Below, piece by piece: positions 62,056-64,000 of a stretch of DNA of 64,000 nucleotides. Location: NCBI RefSeq assembly GCF_015163075.1, contig NZ_JADDXU010000004.1:310001-374000 (forward strand). Reading direction: 5' to 3'. Numbering within the stretch: position 1 is the stretch's first letter; each line of letters begins with the position of its first letter. The translations under genes and the position numbers were made by a program. The DNA comes from Streptomyces justiciae (lineage in GTDB: Bacteria; Actinomycetota; Actinomycetes; Streptomycetales; Streptomycetaceae). The notes under the pieces are model-generated. The model saw only the letters and a list, made by a program, of their open reading frames with translations, did not search any database and was not told the origin of the DNA.

Positions 62056-64000
62056 CCGGCGGCCCTCGACGTGCTGTCGGCCGAGGAACCGGGCATGTCA
62101 CCGGGAGCGCCGCGGCGCGTATCGCCGGGCGTGCCACCGGGAGCGCCGCCAGGCGTATCGCCGGGTGTGTCACCGGGAGCGCCGCCAGGCGTATCGCCGG
62201 GTGTGTCACCGGGAGTGCCGCCAGCCGTGCAGCCCGGCGCGGCGCCACCCCCCGACCCGCTCCCCACCTCCGCGCCACCCTCCCGCGCGTACGCCCCCTC
62301 CAGATACCGCGCCCGAGTGAGCGCCCGTGACACCTTGCCGCTGGACGTGCGGGCGACGGCCCCCGGCGGCACCAGCACCACATCGGCGAGCCGCAGCCCG
62401 TGCCGCATGGAGACGGCGCCGCGCACCGCCCGCACCACGGCCGGCACGTCGAGCGAGGCGAGAGAGGCGGCCCGTACGTGCTCGGCCACCAGCACCACCC
62501 GCTCACCCGACCCGCCCGGCACGGCGAACACGGCGAGCCGGTCGCGCCGTACCGCCGGATGCGCGTCCTGGGCGGTGGCCTCCACGTCCTGCGGATAGTG
62601 GTTGCGCCCGTCGACGATGACGAGGTCCTTCAGCCGCCCCGTGACGATCAACTGCCCGTCCAGCACCGCCCCCAGGTCGCCGGTGCGCAGCCACCGCCCC
62701 TCCGGTGCGTCGGCCTCACCGGCGAAGGCGGCGCCGAAGACCCGCTCGCTCTCCTCCCGCCGATTCCAGTAGCCACGGCCGACGTTGGGCCCCTGCACCC
62801 AGACCTCCCCGACCTCCCCCTCGGGCAGGACGGCACGGCTGACGGGATCGGCGATCCGCACCCGCTGACCCGCCGGGGTGCCGCAGCCGGCCAGCAGGAC
62901 GGCCCTCGGATCGTCGGGCCGCGCGGGCAGGGCCTTCCCGGCGGCGAGAGCGTCCCGGTCGAGCGCGAACCGGCCGAGCGGCTGCCCGGGCCGGGCGGCA
63001 CCGACGAAGACCGTGGCCTCGGCGAGCCCGTACGAAGGACAGTGCGCGGTGGCCGGGAGGCCCCGGTCGGCGAAGGCCGCCTGGAAGCGGTCGACGCTCC
63101 CCGGGCGGACCGGTTCACTCCCGTTGATCAGCGCGGTCACACCGTCGAGGCGCAGGTCCGCCTTCTGGGCGTCCGTGACGGTGCCGGCGCAGTAGTCGTA
63201 CGCGAAGTTCGGCGCGGCGCCGATGGCCCGCGGATGGGCGCCGAGCAGCCGCAGCCACCGTACGGGCTCGTTCAGGAAGGCGGCCGGGTCCATCAGCACC
63301 GACAGCGCCCCGCGCACCACGGGCGCGGCGACACTGAGCACCAGCCCCATGTCGTGGTAGAGCGGCAACCAGCCCACACACGTCACCGGATGGGTGTCGG
63401 CACCGTACGCCGCGAGGGCCTGCCGGGCGTTGGCGACGACGTTCCCGTGCGTGATCTCCACACCCGCCGGGGCACGGGTCGAGCCGGACGTGTACTGGAG
63501 GTAGGCGAGCGCTTCGGCGTCCACGTCGACCGGCGGCCGGTCACCGGCCTCGTTGTCCGGCACCTCGTCGGCGCAGATGATCCCCATCCCGCTCCCGTCC
63601 ACCAGCTCCCGCACCTCCTTCGCCACCCGGCTCGTGGTCACGACGGCCGTGGGACGGGCGTCGGCCAGGACTCCCGAGAGCCGGTCGCCGTGCCCGGGCA
63701 GGCCGGGCGGATACAGCGGTACGGCGACCAGTCCCGCGCTGAGCGCGGCCAGGAACCCGATGACGTACTCGGCGCTCTGCGGGCACAACAACGCGACGCG
63801 CGCACCGGGTTCGGCCTGCGCGGCGAGGCGGGCAGCGAGGGCGCGCACCCGCAGGTCCAGGCGCCGCCAGGTCAGCGTCCGGTGGACGCCGCGGGAACCC
63901 GGCGCCGGGAAGTCGACGAAGGTGAGGGCGCGCCGGTCGGGGATGGTGTCGGCCCAGTGCCGCACGTGCTGGGGCAGGGTCCGGCACGCGGGGGAGAGCG
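62052..64000 (-). CDS. Fatty acyl-AMP ligase (FAAL), FadD32-like, 5' end beyond the window
   Basis: At least 648 residues are visible. Adenylation motifs include YLQYTSGSTRAPAGVEITHG (FAAL type with R-x-PAG), GWLPLYHDMGLV, NGSEPVRPGSVD, PSYGLAEATVFVG, WLRTGDLGAVLDG and VIVDGRNHYPQDVE. The catalytic Lys is in ARTSSGKVSRAL. FAALs load fatty acids as acyl-AMP onto an ACP. A GTG at 63965 is possible, but the frame stays open and family-like (TLPQHVRHWADTIPDR) to the window edge. The C-terminus is a Gly-Asp-Thr-Pro repeat. It overlaps the PKS start by four bases. Confidence 0.92.
   Translation of the reverse strand, partial: LSPACRTLPQHVRHWADTIPDRRALTFVDFPAPGSRGVHRTLTWRRLDLRVRALAARLAAQAEPGARVALLCPQSAEYVIGFLAALSAGLVAVPLYPPGLPGHGDRLSGVLADARPTAVVTTSRVAKEVRELVDGSGMGIICADEVPDNEAGDRPPVDVDAEALAYLQYTSGSTRAPAGVEITHGNVVANARQALAAYGADTHPVTCVGWLPLYHDMGLVLSVAAPVVRGALSVLMDPAAFLNEPVRWLRLLGAHPRAIGAAPNFAYDYCAGTVTDAQKADLRLDGVTALINGSEPVRPGSVDRFQAAFADRGLPATAHCPSYGLAEATVFVGAARPGQPLGRFALDRDALAAGKALPARPDDPRAVLLAGCGTPAGQRVRIADPVSRAVLPEGEVGEVWVQGPNVGRGYWNRREESERVFGAAFAGEADAPEGRWLRTGDLGAVLDGQLIVTGRLKDLVIVDGRNHYPQDVEATAQDAHPAVRRDRLAVFAVPGGSGERVVLVAEHVRAASLASLDVPAVVRAVRGAVSMRHGLRLADVVLVPPGAVARTSSGKVSRALTRARYLEGAYAREGGAEVGSGSGGGAAPGCTAGGTPGDTPGDTPGGAPGDTPGDTPGGAPGGTPGDTRRGAPGDMPGSSADSTSRAAG
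62097..62240 (-). repeat. 36-bp tandem repeat in the FAAL 3' end
   Basis: Four tandem units of 36 bases (62097, 62133, 62169 and 62205; the last is diverged) encode a 12-residue pattern like TPGDTPGGAPGD. The middle units are nearly identical, implying recent slippage. The encoded tail is low-complexity and may be a flexible linker toward the PKS. Confidence 0.8.

Noticed and set aside
1..64000. tRNA, rRNA, CRISPR arrays, insertion sequences, phage genes or integrases
   Set aside because: None was seen on reading the intergenic regions. Repeats present are short tandem repeats in genes or hairpins of terminator type.

Overview
The window looks like a chromosomal segment of a Streptomyces or close relative. 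G+C is very high, codons end strongly in G or C, GTG and TTG starts are common, and the families are typical: Tat-exported hydrolases, LAL-type LuxR regulators, AraC/PucR/ArsR regulators, an I36 protease inhibitor, a phosphoglucomutase and an Lrp-AzlCD unit. No rRNA, tRNA, CRISPR array, insertion sequence or integrase was recognised. Genes are mostly single transcripts or small operons on both strands, separated by strong G+C-rich hairpins where they converge.

Layout. 1-7.5 kb: a membrane lipid kinase, a membrane protein of unknown function, a PPOX-fold protein, a broken MmyB-type regulator butting against an alcohol-dehydrogenase fragment, a ComB-like phosphatase with an Lrp regulator, AzlCD exporter genes, a LexA-like repressor, and two small genes. 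7.6-15.4 kb: cupin, methyltransferase, phosphoglucomutase, DHFR-like protein, a large Tat-exported GH106-type glycoside hydrolase with a LacI-like operator, and a DUF1062 gene ending in an octamer repeat. 15.4-25.8 kb: one strand carries hydrolase, esterase, AraC, AraC, esterase and LAL regulator; a second LAL regulator diverges from it. 25.8-34.7 kb: AraC/phytanoyl-CoA-dioxygenase-like pair, two penicillin-binding-type serine hydrolases, a DenD-like dehydrogenase, a TetR/SnoaL divergent pair with a double palindromic operator, a P-loop kinase, and a secreted esterase. 34.8-43.3 kb: two tandem secreted beta-propeller-like proteins, an FG-GAP protein, a 48-residue secreted peptide, an ArsR-like regulator, LysR, a threonine-dehydratase-like enzyme, a SnoaL-like protein and an I36 inhibitor.

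43.3-54 kb: a frameshifted ArsR paralogue, a two-component system, two endonuclease/exonuclease/phosphatase-fold proteins, a truncated aryl-adenylating enzyme, an NlpC/P60-like protein without its catalytic cysteine, and a large membrane CDP-glycerol glycerophosphotransferase-like protein.

54-64 kb is the most striking region. It runs off the right edge and reads on the minus strand: fatty acyl-AMP ligase, a five-domain polyketide synthase (ACP-KS-AT-ACP-TE), an antigen-85-like exported esterase, a PucR regulator, a secreted cutinase and a cytoplasmic alpha/beta hydrolase. The first two genes overlap by ATGA. Domain order and gene company resemble the mycobacterial FadD32-Pks13-Ag85-Rv3802c mycolate-condensation locus, although Streptomyces makes no mycolic acids. 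The likely logic is that the ligase activates a fatty acid as acyl-AMP, the N-terminal ACP receives it, the KS condenses it with an AT-loaded carboxyacyl unit, and the TE releases or transfers the product. The exported esterases may act on it outside the membrane. This last step is inference.
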